Source: Oscheius dolichura | Taxonomy: Eukaryota; Nematoda; Chromadorea; Rhabditida; Rhabditidae | Assembly (NCBI GenBank): GCA_932521035.1 | Contig: OW051495.1 | Location: forward strand, 9,424,001-9,488,000 | DNA length: 64,000 nucleotides | Direction of reading: 5' to 3' | Shown here: piece after piece, positions 47,937 through 61,503 of the stretch | How the letters are laid out: each line of letters opens with the position of its first letter | How positions within the stretch are numbered: position 1 is the first letter of the stretch | Notes under the pieces: model-generated | Database searches by the model: none | The model's input: only the letters and a program-made list of their open reading frames with translations | What the model was told of the DNA's origin: nothing | Position numbers and translations under genes: made by a program

Positions 47937-50881
47937 TTATCTCCTTCGCCCGTAGATTTCTTCCCCGAAAGTTTTGACAACTGTATTACAGTACCTAAAG
48001 ATGGAATTTCGATAGTTTCCCCGGGATAATCTTACTTTTTCCTCAAATCTAGATCATAATGTATTCCTCCCACTTTAATCGGATGTATTCCAACAATCGA
48101 ACTGTTATATGGCGACCACTGGTCAAGTCTCGCCCTGAACCAGAGATATTTGAAGAAATCGCCTCTGAAGTAGGCCTAGTCTATTCCCAAACGAAGAAAT
48201 ACAGACCTATTGTAGTCCAATCCGTCCATGACTTTCCCAAACGCCACTTCTACAAACACTTCAGCCTCGACCATGACTTCCATAAGGTTTCCAATGTATT
48301 CCATTGTGTCAGAAGGGACATATAGGCTAGAAACAATCACTAGCAAGGGAGCACACTTACAAATCGGCCAAGGTCTTCTTTATCACCTTCAAGAAGTGGT
48401 TAGTCACATTTTTGCCGGGATATGTTCGCTGGAGCTGGAATATTTCATTAGAGGCTGCTATTTGGGAAAGGAAAAAAAACTCACAGATTCGTTGTATTCC
48501 TGCCAACTTTTCCCGATCCGTTGATGATTTTTGTATTTGTTCTCGAAGAGATCGTAAGCCCGTTGAATTTCTTCCGGCTTCCACCAGTACCGCTCGGCAA
48601 TGATCTCTTTTGGATTGAGCAATTTATCTAGCGGAAGACCATGCCAGATGTTGAAGACGGTATCATCGGCCACAAAATAATAACCTGGAAGGGATCGTAT
48701 CAAGCATAGAGCGAACAATATATTTATATCTTTATAAAGATGAAAGATAGCCTAGAGCCTTACCTGTGACATTTTGTAGCCGAAGTTCTCTAACCTTTGA
48801 AACACAGTAACCATAGGAAGCACCATATCTCATCTCATCCGGAGTGATGTTTACGAAATTGAAAGGTGGAATAGGTGGAAGATGGCCTGGGTCAAGGAAA
48901 GGATCCATCCAGGTCCCACAGAAGATGGTTGTTTTGAAGAAAGGAGAATACATCCGTTGAAACAGACCGACCGTAGCCGGGCACCAGCTTTGATTGCTCA
49001 CGAGAACTAGAACCTATGAATCAGAATATATTTTAACCAAAATAAAAAAGTTACAGTATCGTTCTTCTGCTGTAGTCCTGTGAGATTAACAAAGTGATGA
49101 AGAAATTCTCCAGCAGTTGGAAGGAATGTGTCATTATTGCCTATAGATTGATATTCGGCTCGTCTACTTCTGATCCCCTACCAGTGGCCACCTCGCACCA
49201 TTCCAAGACTTCCCCAAAGCCATTGACTGTTTCAATGGCCCAACTATAGACTTTTTTCTTATCTGGTCTGTATTTATCCACTCCAAGATCCAAATTAGCT
49301 TCTCGACAATTACTGTACTTCTCACCAAGCAGCGGAGGTTCCGTTCCGTTGACAAGCGGTGGGAAAGTGTACCTAAATGAGAATAGAATAAGTGTCTGGA
49401 CGTAAGATTCCTACCCTAAACGGGTCAGTTGTTTTAGCCATCTTTCAATTAGATCTCGGTCAGCTTTCCCGAAAAAGTTGTTCACTCTAAAGGGGGAATA
49501 TGCCCTTTTAATACAATATGAACTCACACAAAACCGTCTGCCAATTCCAGAACGCATTCTACCGTATCCCATAGTGAACAGTTCCAGTTGTCGAGAAACT
49601 CCACAATCTTTCCAGATTGCTCATAGACATCGCTAAAAATTGTAGTATGGCAATGCACAACGTCCCTCACATTTCCTGATGGAAGTCGCTCAAATAGTCG
49701 TGAGCATTTCTGTATTGTACCGCATTCATCGGATAAAAGGCAACGTTTTCTCCTATCAAGTGTAATAACTTTTGCCCAAAGTATGACCTCCAGATGTCTG
49801 TTACCCTTGAAACCTTATGAAATGGCGCGAAAATGATCCTACCGGAATGCTACAGTAGTTGGCAGGTATAATATAAAGAAGGCCTTATAGTGAAAGAGAG
49901 TGTTCTGTGAATTCCACGGAGAATAGGTTCCAGTATCCAGGACAATTGGAGGAGCGATGTTATTGAAAGTGACATCCAAACCGGCATCTTTTTGAGCATA
50001 TAACAACCTGGGAAAAGAAAAAGTTAGTCGATAAGTGCTTACCTGTAAATGGCGTCAACGTCTGGATCCGCCTTGACAATCCCTTGCTGTACAATAGGAC
50101 GAGACATTTCCCGACAAGAAACCATTCTGTCCTTCCCGTTAGTATGCCCTTCCAAATATTCCAAGGGAAACCCCCGTGGCCACATGTTATCAAAGCCATA
50201 GAAACGGTAAGGATTGAAGAGCTTTTCAGATATGTTTTCAGCCTTGGAAATGTACCGAAGACCGGTAATGGGGGAATCGTAGTCGAACTGTGCCAAACCC
50301 AAGCCTAAACACATGTAAAACGGTAAAATGAAGAAAAGGAAATACCATGGGGTTTGTTGTCATCGTCAGTGTCATAGATCCATTCTGCTCCATTCATTAG
50401 AGCGTAAAGATAGCCGAGATTCTTCCTCGTGTAGCTTTTATACGGCAGTTGCTTTGCAAATTTGCCAAAGAGCTTTTTCTGCCTTTCTAGAGAAAGAAAA
50501 TGGACGCCGGGATAGTTCCAATCAGGCGGGGTCTTGGTATCCGCCACCACAACCAAATTCCATCCAATCTGATTAGCTAAATTCTAAAGGAATGGTTGAA
50601 CAATACTGATAACACACATGTACCTTGACATCTTTGGTTGGATATTGTATGGAAGTCACAACAATCCATTTGGGGCCGGGCATTCTTTCCAATTGTGGTA
50701 AATTATAACTCGGATGAGCGTAGATAATCTTATTGGCCAACATAAAATAACCTGTCTTGAAAGGAAGGGCTGGGAGAACTTACAGACTAACAGTATCCTG
50801 CCCTCCATATTGAGAAATAAAACCAAGTATAGTAAAAAGACCAAGAAACATCAGAATATCAATGTAGGCAATAGATTCCAT
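47937..50881 (-). CDS. STELLO-like glycosyltransferase (DUF288), copy 1
   Basis: A minus-strand multi-exon gene (about 12 exons, introns mostly 38-60 bp). Type II topology: MESIAYIDILMFLGLFTILGFIS is a short cytoplasmic end plus signal anchor. The conserved block GPKWIVVTSIQYPTKD...VVVADTKTPPDWNYPGVHFLSL...LPYKSYTRKNLGYLYALMNGAEWIYDTDDDNKP is the DUF288/STELLO signature; the Asp run is the DXD-like metal site. Then come HTNGKDRMVSCREMSRP, PPIVLDTGTYSPWNSQNTLFH, LLHLIGENVAFYP, and the end FGEEIYGRRR. Plant STELLO proteins sit in the Golgi; the nematode role is not known. The ATG is 7 bases behind a CTATTTAG acceptor. Confidence 0.8.
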
Positions 50882-51570
50882 GGGATCCCTAAATAGATTT
50901 CTAGCACGCTTGTGGATGGGGAAAGACGAGAATGTCGGTAAAATTGATAGAACGGGATACGATGACGGCGGGGGAGAGGAGCGGGTGGGGAAGTTCAAAC
51001 GGGAATTTTCGATTTTACTTTTAAAAAGAAGCAATAGAAGAAGTGTAAATGGACAGTCTAGACGACATATTTGACGGAGAGTATCCTGAATAAAGACCAC
51101 GGGAGCGGATGATTAACTGTGAAGTAGAAACAAATGGATGCCGCGTTGGCCTTATTTCCCGACCCTTGTATAGGACCGTCTGAGAGGATGCCGTCCAAGG
51201 GCAGCGCCCCTTTATGAACTTTTTTAAGGGGAAGAGGTCACTGACGGGGACGGGAGGGGCAGCGAGAACGACTTAATGCCCGCCACGAATAAGGAGCGCC
51301 GCTGTTTTCTCCCCGATGGATAGCAATCCACTTTTCTCCAAATAGAGTTTCTTCTTTGTTTTCTAGAGGTCTTTTCCAAACTTTAAAAGTAAAGGCTATT
51401 TTCTTTTTAAACTTTTTTCTTCATTCGATGCAACAGTCAACGGCGGAGCTTTGTCTACTGTCTGGACATAGTAAGAAAAGGAACACCTAAATTTATAACA
51501 ATTTATTGCACGATTCATGACTAGAAGCAGAAGACTGGAAGATGTTTACCGTATACAGATAGACCCATAA
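50882..51570. other. Intergenic region between tandem STELLO-like genes
   Basis: No gene is recognised. Parts resemble the region upstream of copy 2 (a C/T-rich stretch with CCCCTTTATGAACTTTTTT near 51209 and again near 54838), showing the duplication includes promoter sequence. Confidence 0.5.
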
Positions 51571-54471
51571 TTAAGGTAACTTTCTTCGCCCGTAGATTTC
51601 TTCCCCGAAAGCTTTGACAACTGTATTACAGTACCTAAAGATGGAATTCCGACAGTTTCCCCATGATAATCTTACTTTTTCCTCAAATCCAGATCATAAT
51701 GAATGCCTCCCACTTTTATTGGATGTAGTCCCATCATTGAACTGTTATATATACGCCATACATCAGCCCTATCATTCCAAAGATATTTGAAGGGTCCTCC
51801 TCTAAAATGGCTCTAGACAACCCGGTAAGAGGTTACAAACAAGTTGTAGTCTATGCCATCTGCAACTTTACCAAAAGCCACCTCGACAAAAACTTCCGCC
51901 TCGACCATGACTTCCATTAGATTTCCGATATATTCCATTGTATGGGATGGGACGTAATAACTAAAAAAACGCTCTGATTCAATTCTAATACACGTACAAA
52001 TCAGCCAATGCCTTGATCGTTGTGTTGAGGTAGTGTTCAGTCACATTCTCAGCGGGATACGTTCGTTGAAGCTGCAAATATCATATAACAACCGAAGCCA
52101 GGAGGGATCTTACAACTTCTTTATGCTGCCGCCAGGTTGTTCCAAATCTCGGGTCATTTTTGTAATGATTCTCGAAGGCGTCATAAGAACGAATGATCTG
52201 TTCAGGTCTCCACCAAAATTTATCATTGACAATCGGATCGGGGTTTAGGAATTTGTCCAATGGGAGATCATACCAGATGTTGAAGAGTGTATCATCAGCT
52301 ATGAAATAATAACCTGACCTAGAGTTATTGGAATATTTTGGTTATTTACCGGTGACATTTTGGAGTCTGAGATTTTTAACTTTTGGAATACAGTAGCCAT
52401 AACCAGCGCCGTCTCTCATCTCTTCCAACGTGATGTTTACAAAATTGAGAGGCTCAATAGGCGGAAGAAGTCCCGGATCAACCGAAGGATCTGTCCAAGT
52501 TCCACAGAAAATGGTGGCTTTGAAGAAAGGGGAATACATCCGTTGAAATAGACCGACTGTAGCCGTTCTCCAGTTTTGGTTGCTGACAAGGACGAGGACC
52601 TGGAGGCCGGAAGCAAAAGTGAGACAAATAGAGGAAACTTACAGTATCCTTCTTCTGCTGCAGTCCTGTGAGATTAGCATAATGATGAAGAAATTCTCCA
52701 GCGGTTGGAAGAAAGGTGTCATTCTCACCTAGAAGTTGGGACTAGCGTGGCTATTCGGGGTCCTTATACCATTGGCCACCTCGCACCATTCCAATACTTC
52801 CCCAAAGCTGTTAACTGTTTCTGTGGCCCAAGTGTATTCTTTGTCTTTTCCTGGTTTATTCACTCCAACATCCAGATTAGCTGTTCGACAGTTACTCAAC
52901 TTCCCTCCAACTGGCAAAGGACCCGTTCCATTTGAAAGAGGAGGGAATTTGTAACTGAACAAGGACCAAATTCACGGCTTGAAACGCGAAACCCACCCAA
53001 AATGAGACAACTGCTTGAACCACATTTCAAGTAATTTTCTGTCTTCCTTACTGAAAAACTTATGTTCCCTAAAGCGATTATATCATTCTAACCAAATTCC
53101 TCACACAAAACCATCAGCCAATTGCAAAGCACACTTGACAATATCGTCGTATAGACACTTCCAGCTATCGAGGAACTCCACAATCTTTCCCGACTGCTCA
53201 TAGACATCTCTGTAAAATGGAGTACTGCTGGTAATAGAGCCACATACATTTCCTGATGAAAATCGCTCAAATAATTGTGAGCATTCCTGAGCTGCTCTGC
53301 GTTTGTTGGATAGAAAGCAACATTTTCTCCTATCAGATGCAATAACTTCTGCCCAAAGTATGACCTCCAGATGTCAGTTACCCTAGAAATCTTTGAGACG
53401 GCTTGAAAATGATCCTACCGGAATGCTACAGTAGTTGGCAGGTACATTACGAAGAAAGCTTTATAGTGAAAGAGGGTGTTCTGTGAATTCCAAGGGGCAT
53501 AGGTTCCCGTGTCCAAGACAATTGGAGGAGCGATGCTATCAAAGGAAACATTCAAACCGGCACCTCCGTGGGCGTGTAATAACCTGAATAGCTCAACATG
53601 GAGCAGCTTATTGTTAATCTACCGGTAAATGGCATCAACGTCTGGATCTGCCCTGACAATTCCTTGCTGTACAGCAGGTGTATTCATTTGCCTGCACGAG
53701 ATCATTCTGTCCTTTCCATTTGTGTGCCCTTCTAGATGTTCCAAAGGAAATCCGCGAGGCCACACATTGTTGAGGCCGTAGAATCGGTACGGATTGAAGA
53801 GTTTCTCCGATATGTTTTTAGACTTGGAAATATACCGTAGGCCGGAAATAGGGAAAAGACTGTAGTCAAATTGAGCCAAACCCAAATCTGGATTGATTTT
53901 TCAGTGAAAAACATCTAGAAAGCCTTACCATAGGGTTTGTTGTCATCGTCAGTGTCATAGATCCATCCTGCGCCATTCATCATGGCGTACAAGTATCCGA
54001 GATTCTTCCTCGTGTAACTACGGTATGGTAAATGTTTAGCAAAGTCTCCAAAAAGCTCCTTCTGCTTTTCCAGGGACAGAAAATGAACGTTGGGATAGTT
54101 CCAATCAGGCGGGGTCTTGGTATCGGCCACCACAACCATGTGCCAATCGAGATGCGTTGCCAGGTTCTAAAGAACTTTCTGAAGGAAGCAGTAACTGATT
54201 CCACCTTTATATCTTCAGTCGGATTCTGCACAGAGGTCACTACAATCCATTTCGGGACGGGCGAAAGCTGCCCTTTGTCGGGAATATCCTGGTCGCCCGC
54301 TGTCAAACTGGCAATTATATTGACAACCCTAGAATTCGTCGTTGATAGTGAGAAGTGGGAGATTCTCTACAGATTGATAGTGCCCTGTCCTCCATACTGA
54401 GACACAATACCGAGAAGGGCGAACAGGAAAAAAGTAATGAAGATATCCAGATAGCGGACGGATTTCATCAT
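51571..54471 (-). CDS. STELLO-like glycosyltransferase (DUF288), copy 2
   Basis: A tandem paralogue of copy 1 with the same exon plan. Starts MMKSVRYLDIFITFFLFALLGIVS (signal anchor). Motifs: VPKWIVVTSVQNPTEDIK, VVVADTKTPPDWNYPNVHFLSL, YRSYTRKNLGYLYAMMNGAGWIYDTDDDNKP, HTNGKDRMISCRQMNTP, GTYAPWNSQNTLFHYKAFF, DTVLVLVSNQNW and CGTWTDPSVDPGLLPP; ends EEIYGRRKLP. No stop was seen inside the exons examined. Acceptor CTTTTTAG lies four bases before the ATG pair. The frame is also open upstream of that ATG, so a longer cytoplasmic end is possible. Confidence 0.8.
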
Positions 54472-55344
54472 GTGCCTAAAAAGATTTCTAGCCCGATTGC
54501 GGGGTGAAAAGGCGAGAATGCCGGCCAAATGGATAGCGGCTTCTAGGAACAACATTTGTTCGAGGTTCAAGGGAAGCAGAGAATTTAGTTTCTCAATTTG
54601 GAAATAGAAAGTGTGGGGGATGGGCGGCCTTCACCGTTTGGGGGAAGATATCGAGGTCAATCCGAGTACGGAACGCGCCCTCGGCTGATTAACCGCCGGA
54701 AAGAATGTAGTTCGGTCTTGAGAGAATAACCTTAATTAAACGAGCTCTTGAGTGGATAGCTGTCAAAAAGAAAACAAACGGACATTGCGGCGGCCTTGTT
54801 TAATAACAGTCGCCGAGGGAGTTTTCTCCTGGCGGTGCCCCTTTATGAACTTTTTTCTTTCTAATTGAATAGGTCATCGACGGCGGGGGGTCTAATCCCA
54901 GCGACTGACTCATTCGTTAATCTTATCTTCAGCAAATCGTATAGAGAAGCAGCACTGTCTCATGTCAAGAAAGCCAAGCAATTGCTGAAAACACAGAGAA
55001 GCAGAATATACCAAGAGAAAGCGACCACGGCACCCAGCGTTACTCTCCGGCAATTATAAAGAGAAATTTGCTGTTGTATCCCCGCCGTACATTTATTACA
55101 GCTTGAAAATGTTTCGTAGCAGAATAAAATGTATTTGGATAATAAACTTACGGGGGATAATGCTGCGTTTTCAGTCCAGTTTTACGCATAGAAAAAAAAG
55201 AGAGAAAATGAGGGAAGAACGTCCTTACAAATCTTTTATGATTCCAGCTGTCCTCTAGATTTTCACAAGATTTTTTATTCGGTGTTTCAATGGAAAATAC
55301 AAAGACCGGAAGGATTACGAAAAGCAAACCGTAAGACAACTCGA
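54472..55344. other. Intergenic region
   Basis: Upstream region of STELLO-like copy 2 and downstream region of the astacin gene. It contains the CCCCTTTATGAACTTTTTT word shared with the other STELLO-like gene. Confidence 0.45.
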
Positions 55345-57533
55345 TCAATTGGGATTTGCGCAGTATCCGCAGCTCTTGGCGCAAAGATATTCCAAAACCA
55401 TTGGATCATTCACAGTGCACGCTCCCGAGGCAGCCAACTGAGGACAATTATCTTGAAGATCCACACAAGGGTTGGCTGCCTGTCCACAGAGGCCGCACTC
55501 CGTGGCGCAGTTGTACTTGATGACTTGGAAGGAATAGTCCGGGCTGGTACAGAAGCCGTAAAGCTTGTTGTTAGCACAGTTTTCACTGAAAGTATGATTG
55601 TCCAACGACTGCTGCAAAACTCTTACGCAGTGCCCATGGATCTGCAATTCCTAGGTGGTGGTGGGACGGTAGGCGGCTGTGTGGTGACGGGAGGAGGAGG
55701 TGGGGTAGTCGTGATGGGAACAGTGGGAACAGCCCTGTACTGGATGGTGAAGGTCGTGAAGTAGTAGCGGTTGAAGGCGATGAGCGGCGTGGGATTACTG
55801 TAGCTGGTAATGGTCTTGTTGGCAAACTCCGGACAGCAATAGCGAGGATTCGTGATCCTTGTGTCAGGATTGCCTTTAATTTCGATTCCATTGAATGGGC
55901 AGCCATTCTGACACTGAGTATTCCACATTGAGGTCATTTGGATCTCGATATTCTGTCCTGCTGGGGCCTAAAACCTCTCATCTTGGAAGAAGAGCCTCAA
56001 CTACTTACGTTGATCAAATAGTTGCAGTAGGAGAAGGCGTCCCTGACATTGATATTGTCCGTGGTGTCACCGTAGCTGAACGACTTGCTTTGCCAGCTAG
56101 ACGTGGCCGTCAGGGTCTCTCCACAACCGGTGGGCTGAAATTTTACAGATTAATAATAGTGGGCACTGTATATTTACTCTTTGATCGCATAGGGTTCCTT
56201 CATAGCCGAAAGGGCAGGTACAGGTGGCACAATTACGTGGGTTAGGGACTCCGCCATTCTTGCATTGGGCTGAGGTTGCTGCAGGGCAGGCAGCTGCATA
56301 TTTCCAATAGACCAGAACGAAGACAGCTTACCATCACAACCGTAATGCTTATTGATCATGAGGATGTCGTAGAAGGATGGCTCGAAGTTACCCATTGTGT
56401 AGGCGTAGTTGATGTCCTTAGGAATGATCGAGAGCTTGTCACTGGGGTTGGTGAAGCTGAAAAGATTGCGCTATCCTTCTTTCTAAAAGAATTCTTACCT
56501 GTTGCCGCCGTAATGCATAACACTTCCGTATTCATATGGAGTATAGTTAACAGTCTCAGAAGTGGACAGCTTATCGAAGTTGTACTGTTGATCGGCCGGT
56601 ACGTAGGTCATATCAATGGTCACGTAGGTGTCTCTGTCAGATCTCATCTGCATATGCCAAATGCCCAAGGCGTGGGAGAATTCGTGGGCAGCGGTACCCA
56701 TGGCCTCGCAGCCGTCTCCCATTGAGAGGGTCTGCTCTCCTCCGAGCATTCCAACATAAGAGAAGCATCCACTTCCGCTGAACACCTGAGATGATCTTTT
56801 ATCTGGATTCTTCTAATTTCCACCTTGATGCGGTTGACAGCAGTCGAACTCTGTACAAAGTTGACACAGGTGCGTGCTTGAATGAACTGATGGGCGGCAG
56901 CGACCACAGCCTTTTTCCTGTCATCTGAAGAGAGGATTCAATTGGAGGAAATGAAAGGGGGCCACGTACTGACGGAAGAGTCATAGTAGAAGTAGACGGT
57001 ATTGTTGGCCCACTTGCCGTATATCGTAGTGGCCTGTCTCTTGTTTCTGGCATTGGCAGGGTCAGAAGAGACCTTGTCTGCCAATCCGTCCGCTTGCTCA
57101 CTGAAATCGTTCTTCATTATTTCAAGGGGAGTTCCTACTCGGTAAGGTCAATGTCTCCCTGGTACATGTACTCGGACACTCCCTGCTTCATGTTCACTTC
57201 AAACAGGTCCGTAGCCACGTCCTCATTGGGCCTCTCCGTTTGAATTGGTGTCAGTTTGGCTAGTCTCTCCTGCAACTTGGCCTTCTCCTCCGGTGTCAGT
57301 TGCCTGGGTGGTTTGTTCTGGAACTTTGCTAGACGGGCCTTGCGGGCATCCAGGTTTCCAATCTGCGAAGTCAGTCGCTGTTTCGAGCCTTGTGACATCT
57401 TTTCGAAACGGTTTCTGCTCTTATCCTTGACGGAATCCCTGACAGAGTTTGCCCGATTCTTCCAGTCATCGAGGCGGGCTGCCTCGGCTAGGAGGAAGAA
57501 AAGGACGGGGAGGAGCAACGGGAGCAGTTGCAT
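55345..57533 (-). CDS. Astacin metalloprotease (NAS type) with EGF, CUB and ShKT parts
   Basis: Exons, minus: 57533-57139, 57100-56970, 56924-56824, 56785 to about 56500, then several to 55345. Signal peptide MQLLPLLLPVLFFLLAEA; a long charged propeptide; a basic site NARNKRQATT where the mature enzyme should begin; the catalytic domain with HEFSHALGIWH (HExxHxxGxxH zinc site) and the Met-turn GSVMHYGG; a Cys-rich EGF-like segment (CKNGGVPNPRNCATCTCPFGYEG); a CUB-like region; a Pro/Thr stretch (TTTPPPPPVTTQPP); and two C-terminal six-Cys ShKT-like modules, the second ending YLCAKSCGYCANPN. It is a secreted zinc protease, probably acting on cuticle or matrix. All zinc ligands are present. Confidence 0.9.
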
Positions 57534-58600
57534 CGCTGAATGTTGACCTCTCCGAAGCAGCACCTTTTATGCGGGGCCATGTTGATACAGGAGGGTCCTT
57601 TGCAGGGAAGTATGTCTCGGATCATGGTCGACGGCCTCTTTGCGTCGCATTTGAACAATTTCTTGCAATATTGAAACAGATGGGACGAAAGAATCTGGCA
57701 TTGTGCAATTGTGACACAGCGCAGCAGAGCAGATACTAAGTTCAATACTTATTGATACAGCAACAGAACAGTTCATCCAACTCCCCCACAAGTCCCGGAG
57801 GATATAGAGGAACAACACTGACTTTGGGAGTCTACCTCGCCCATATAGTCAACCTCTCAAACCATCCATTTCTCCGAGGAAAAGAGGAAACCCCGAAGAA
57901 TATATTCAAACAATTGTGAGTTCTATTGAACTGGTTGGTACCCAGGAATCCAGGCAAATGCTATTCTACCGTAGTGTCCGAAGATAAATAACTTTCAGGT
58001 GAACTGATTATTATTTCATCACAGCTCAAACTCGATTGCATGACCCTGACAGCAATAGATTCCAGTGCAAGCAGCTCCGAGAGGAAGAGCGGTTTCGCGA
58101 AATGTTATCATCTCTAGCGTATCTCTGTTCCCACGCTGTAATTGCTTCCAATGCTGGGCAAATGACTTTTAAAAGTTTCTATGCGACAGTTGCCAATTGA
58201 GATGGTATTGGTCAAACTCGGCGTACCGTTAAAGTAAAGCTTTAACTGGTTCTGGAAAATACGGTAGACAGTTAGATAGGTTATGAAAATAAGGAGAACA
58301 GAATACCCGTAAAACATCAATAAAAGTAGAGCCTAGCCTTCTTGTCAGCGTCTCCCCAAGCTTTTATCTCATCTTTTGGATAGTTGCTGATTATTTGAAT
58401 TAGAAAGCAGGATATTTTCCCGAGAAAAGCCGTCGCCGGACACTTTCAGCAATTCATCCAAGCGAACCGTGAAATCCTGGACAACCGGGCACCGCATCAG
58501 ATTAAAGCCACTCGAGGTCGGCATCTATGTACACCTGGCAGGTGTCTCCCTCCAATGTTTTCTCCCTCAGCTGGAGGATGACTCCTCCTTATTCACTTAA
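57534..58600. other. Intergenic region, possible small membrane ORF
   Basis: A minus-strand frame 58320-58114 begins MMFYGYSVLLIFITYLTVYRI, a plausible signal anchor, but no matching downstream domain was found. It is not called as a gene. Confidence 0.3.
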
Positions 58601-60127
58601 TAAATGTCGACCTACTTACCGCAAACCTGTTATTGTAGCAATTATCGTAAGTTTGCTAACCATTTTAGTGAATAGAAAGACTTTTAGCTAATAATTCTGT
58701 ACTGGCTATTAGTCCTGCCGATAGTCCGACCAGCGGCCAATGTTGTCAGTAATAATGTTTGTAAGGAGCCGGTGGTTGGAGACATCACAGTAAGCAAAAG
58801 AATAGTGGCCGATGATTACACCCTAGCCGTTAGAAAGGCCATAAAGAGGATAAAGAAGAACCAAGGTCAGTTTAAAACGTGCAAAAAATTACAAGCACTG
58901 CAGACAGTCTTAATCCGAACGTGGTCACTCCGTTTGTCAGCGTTAACGGAATACATAGGGTAACAACATCCTGTAATACAAGTTAGAACCGTTCAGATTG
59001 CTCCAAAATACAACCTAGCCGCTTGTATCAATGAGAAAGTCATGTGCACATTGACCCAAGCCATTTTCTGCTATCTCTACGACTCCGAGTGTTTTGTTTC
59101 CAATAAAAAGAACATCACCAAGGAGACGTGGAACGGCCGCTTCTGCGAGAATCGGAATGAGTTCATCGGAGCAAAACAAAAGCACCGCGGTGTCTCGCAA
59201 AGCCCTCTGACCCTTTTTATGGTAAGAGATCCCGTGGAGAAGTTTTTGAGCGCGTACTCTAATAAATGCCTACTGTAAGTACCGTTTTCTCTTAATTCAA
59301 AACAGACAAAGTTTAGAGAAGACGCCCAAGGAGAGACTTCGTGCTTCAATTGTCGAAATGGAGACGTGCTCTGTGCTGTCGAGCGATTCCACGATGAAAT
59401 CATGAGATACGCTTCGAAGAACTCATTCTCACAAAACAATTTCAACAACATTATAAATCTACACTTTTGGCCGCGGACATTCAGTACTCTGGCTTCTCAC
59501 GCACTACCATCAATTTGGTTAGTACTTTCAATTGAGGGTACCCTGTGAAATTGCTAACAAGACTTCTATTTTCTCAAATCCATGAGCGATCGGATTTTTC
59601 CTTCTAAATTTGGGAATTCCAAGTCTTTTTGACCACAAAACAGTTCAATTTTCGTTTTCTAAGCTGTTCCTGGGTAAATATTGGACGGATCTGTGACGAA
59701 AGCGACACCTTTCACTGCGTTTTCCACCCAAAAAACGCCTGGCAGAAGAAGTGCTGGATCTGTGAACATTTTTATTTCCAGTTTCTTACATATTCTGCTT
59801 TCAGGCGCTGTGAGATATTTGAAGAGTACAAAAACTACTTTTTCGTGAGATATGGCGAAACTCCCGAAGAGGAAAATGAAATGTGGAAGACAATTTTACA
59901 CCTGTTCCGGGATCACGGGGTAGAAGAAGAAAAACTGCAATATATCAGTAACGCTGTCCGTAGTTAGTTTCGCCTGTTTTCTTCATACTCTATACTTTGT
60001 AGGACGATCCGCACTGGCGACAAAACATCGAAAAGAACGAACAGAAACTGCCAAAAAGTTGAGGAACAGTCGGAAACACATGCACCTCCTCCGAGAAGTA
60101 TATTATTATGATTCTATTATTTTTGAC
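58600..60127 (+). CDS. Carbohydrate sulfotransferase (nematode Sulfotransfer_2 type)
   Basis: Supported exons: about 58701-58864 (ILYWLLVLPIV hydrophobic start, SKRIVADDYTLAVRKAIKRIKKNQ), 58997-59274, 59317-59517, 59805-59959, 60003-60127. Motifs: IAPKYNLAACINEKVMCTLTQAIFCYLYD, FMVRDPVEKFLSAYSNKCL (3'-phosphate-binding RDP..R-type block), CFNCRNGDVLCAVERFHDEIMRY, IINLHFWPRTF...RCEIF, FVRYGETPEEENEMWKTILHLF, and an end with VYYYDSIIF. It adds sulfate from PAPS to glycans in the Golgi. The first exon with the start codon is not resolved. An intron of 287 bp interrupts the last third. Confidence 0.72.
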
Positions 60128-61503
60128 TATCCGTTGCCATAAATATGATCTCCGCGGGTCTCGCTTTCTTATGGAAAAGAAGCAACACAGGTCATTTTGA
60201 TCAGAATGCGATTCCTTCTTTTGTCTGCCCAGATCAGGTACAGCAATAAAGAAATGAAACACTCTCACGGCCGATACCATCTCTGCCAGTCTGCAAATAT
60301 GCATCTTATCGCAGTTCCGTCAGTGTTCCAAGAATACGAAAGTCTCTTCTAACATACCTGACACCCAACCAGATGATGACTTTGTTGCCTTGTCAAAGGG
60401 TGATATCTTTCATCAGACGTTTGAAACGGATGTATAGACTCTGTCGTAATGTGTTGCGTTGCGCGTTATCTCCCCATCTTGTCCTTCATCTAGTAGAGTA
60501 GAGACGGAAAGAGGCGAGCCAGAAGGAAAAATGGAACAATATTAATGGTATCACTCTGTTTGAAGTTCTGCATCCATATCGTGGTGTACTCAGGTACCGA
60601 TCCGACATACTGAACCTTTGAAAAGATTTTGGTTAAAAGCAGAAAAAAACGATTCCTATTCTGATCTGCATGGACCTGAACTCACCTTCCGCCTAGACAT
60701 AAACTTCAGGACCACACTGGAAACGGCTAAACTTCAGGATCACACAGGAAACGGCACGTACCCGATTATCTGAAAAGATACGGGCTGTCGACATCTGTCT
60801 TTAAAGTCTTTAAATTCTTTAAAAATTTTAAATTAAAGAATATCCACTGGAGAATGCCCGTTTGGGGAACAACAAATTTCCACCAGAAAGAAACTCAAAG
60901 AAAGTGGCGAAAGTCAAAAGGACGTCGTTAGATAATATGCCCTTGGTTGAAGCTAAAAATTCAATAAACTTTCCGCTACATGACAAACAGTGTCTATTGC
61001 AGATTTTACACTATTTTATACTACGTTTTAACGTTTTACGTTACACATATTATTCAAGAATTTTTCCACTCTACCGGAATTAAAAGCAGTGTTGCTATGT
61101 CTATTTCGGGCGGGCGATTAGATCGCGAAAGTTTTCGGAGAACGATTGGGATGTAAAACGACTTGCAATGTCGTGATGTGTCAGCAACGGTTGGAAGACG
61201 CGGAAAGACTGGGCAGGGTAGAGCTAAATAACAGAACAAATGGTATTCAATTCATTGGAACACAGAAGACACAAGCCACACTCAACCACAATAGTGTTTG
61301 GAGCCCATATATCCCAAAACAAGCCAAACATCCCAGCTGACAGCTGTACCTTGATCAAACAATCCCTGCTAGCTCCTCTGAAAATGATCTCATTGCGAAG
61401 CTCCAAGTGATCAAAACAATATTTAGACAATGACCTCATTTATTATTACTACAGCGTGTTTTTTCTATAAAAAATCACTATAAAATGACTCTGGTTGGAT
61501 CGG
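60128..61503. other. Intergenic region
   Basis: No gene recognised. Short repeated phrases (ACTTCAGGA(C/T)CACAC...GGAAACGGC) occur near 60710 and 60730, a small local duplication. Confidence 0.4.

Noticed and set aside
57488-58320. Minus-strand Cys-rich and membrane-type small ORFs upstream of the astacin
   Set aside because: No splice-consistent continuation or family motif could be found.
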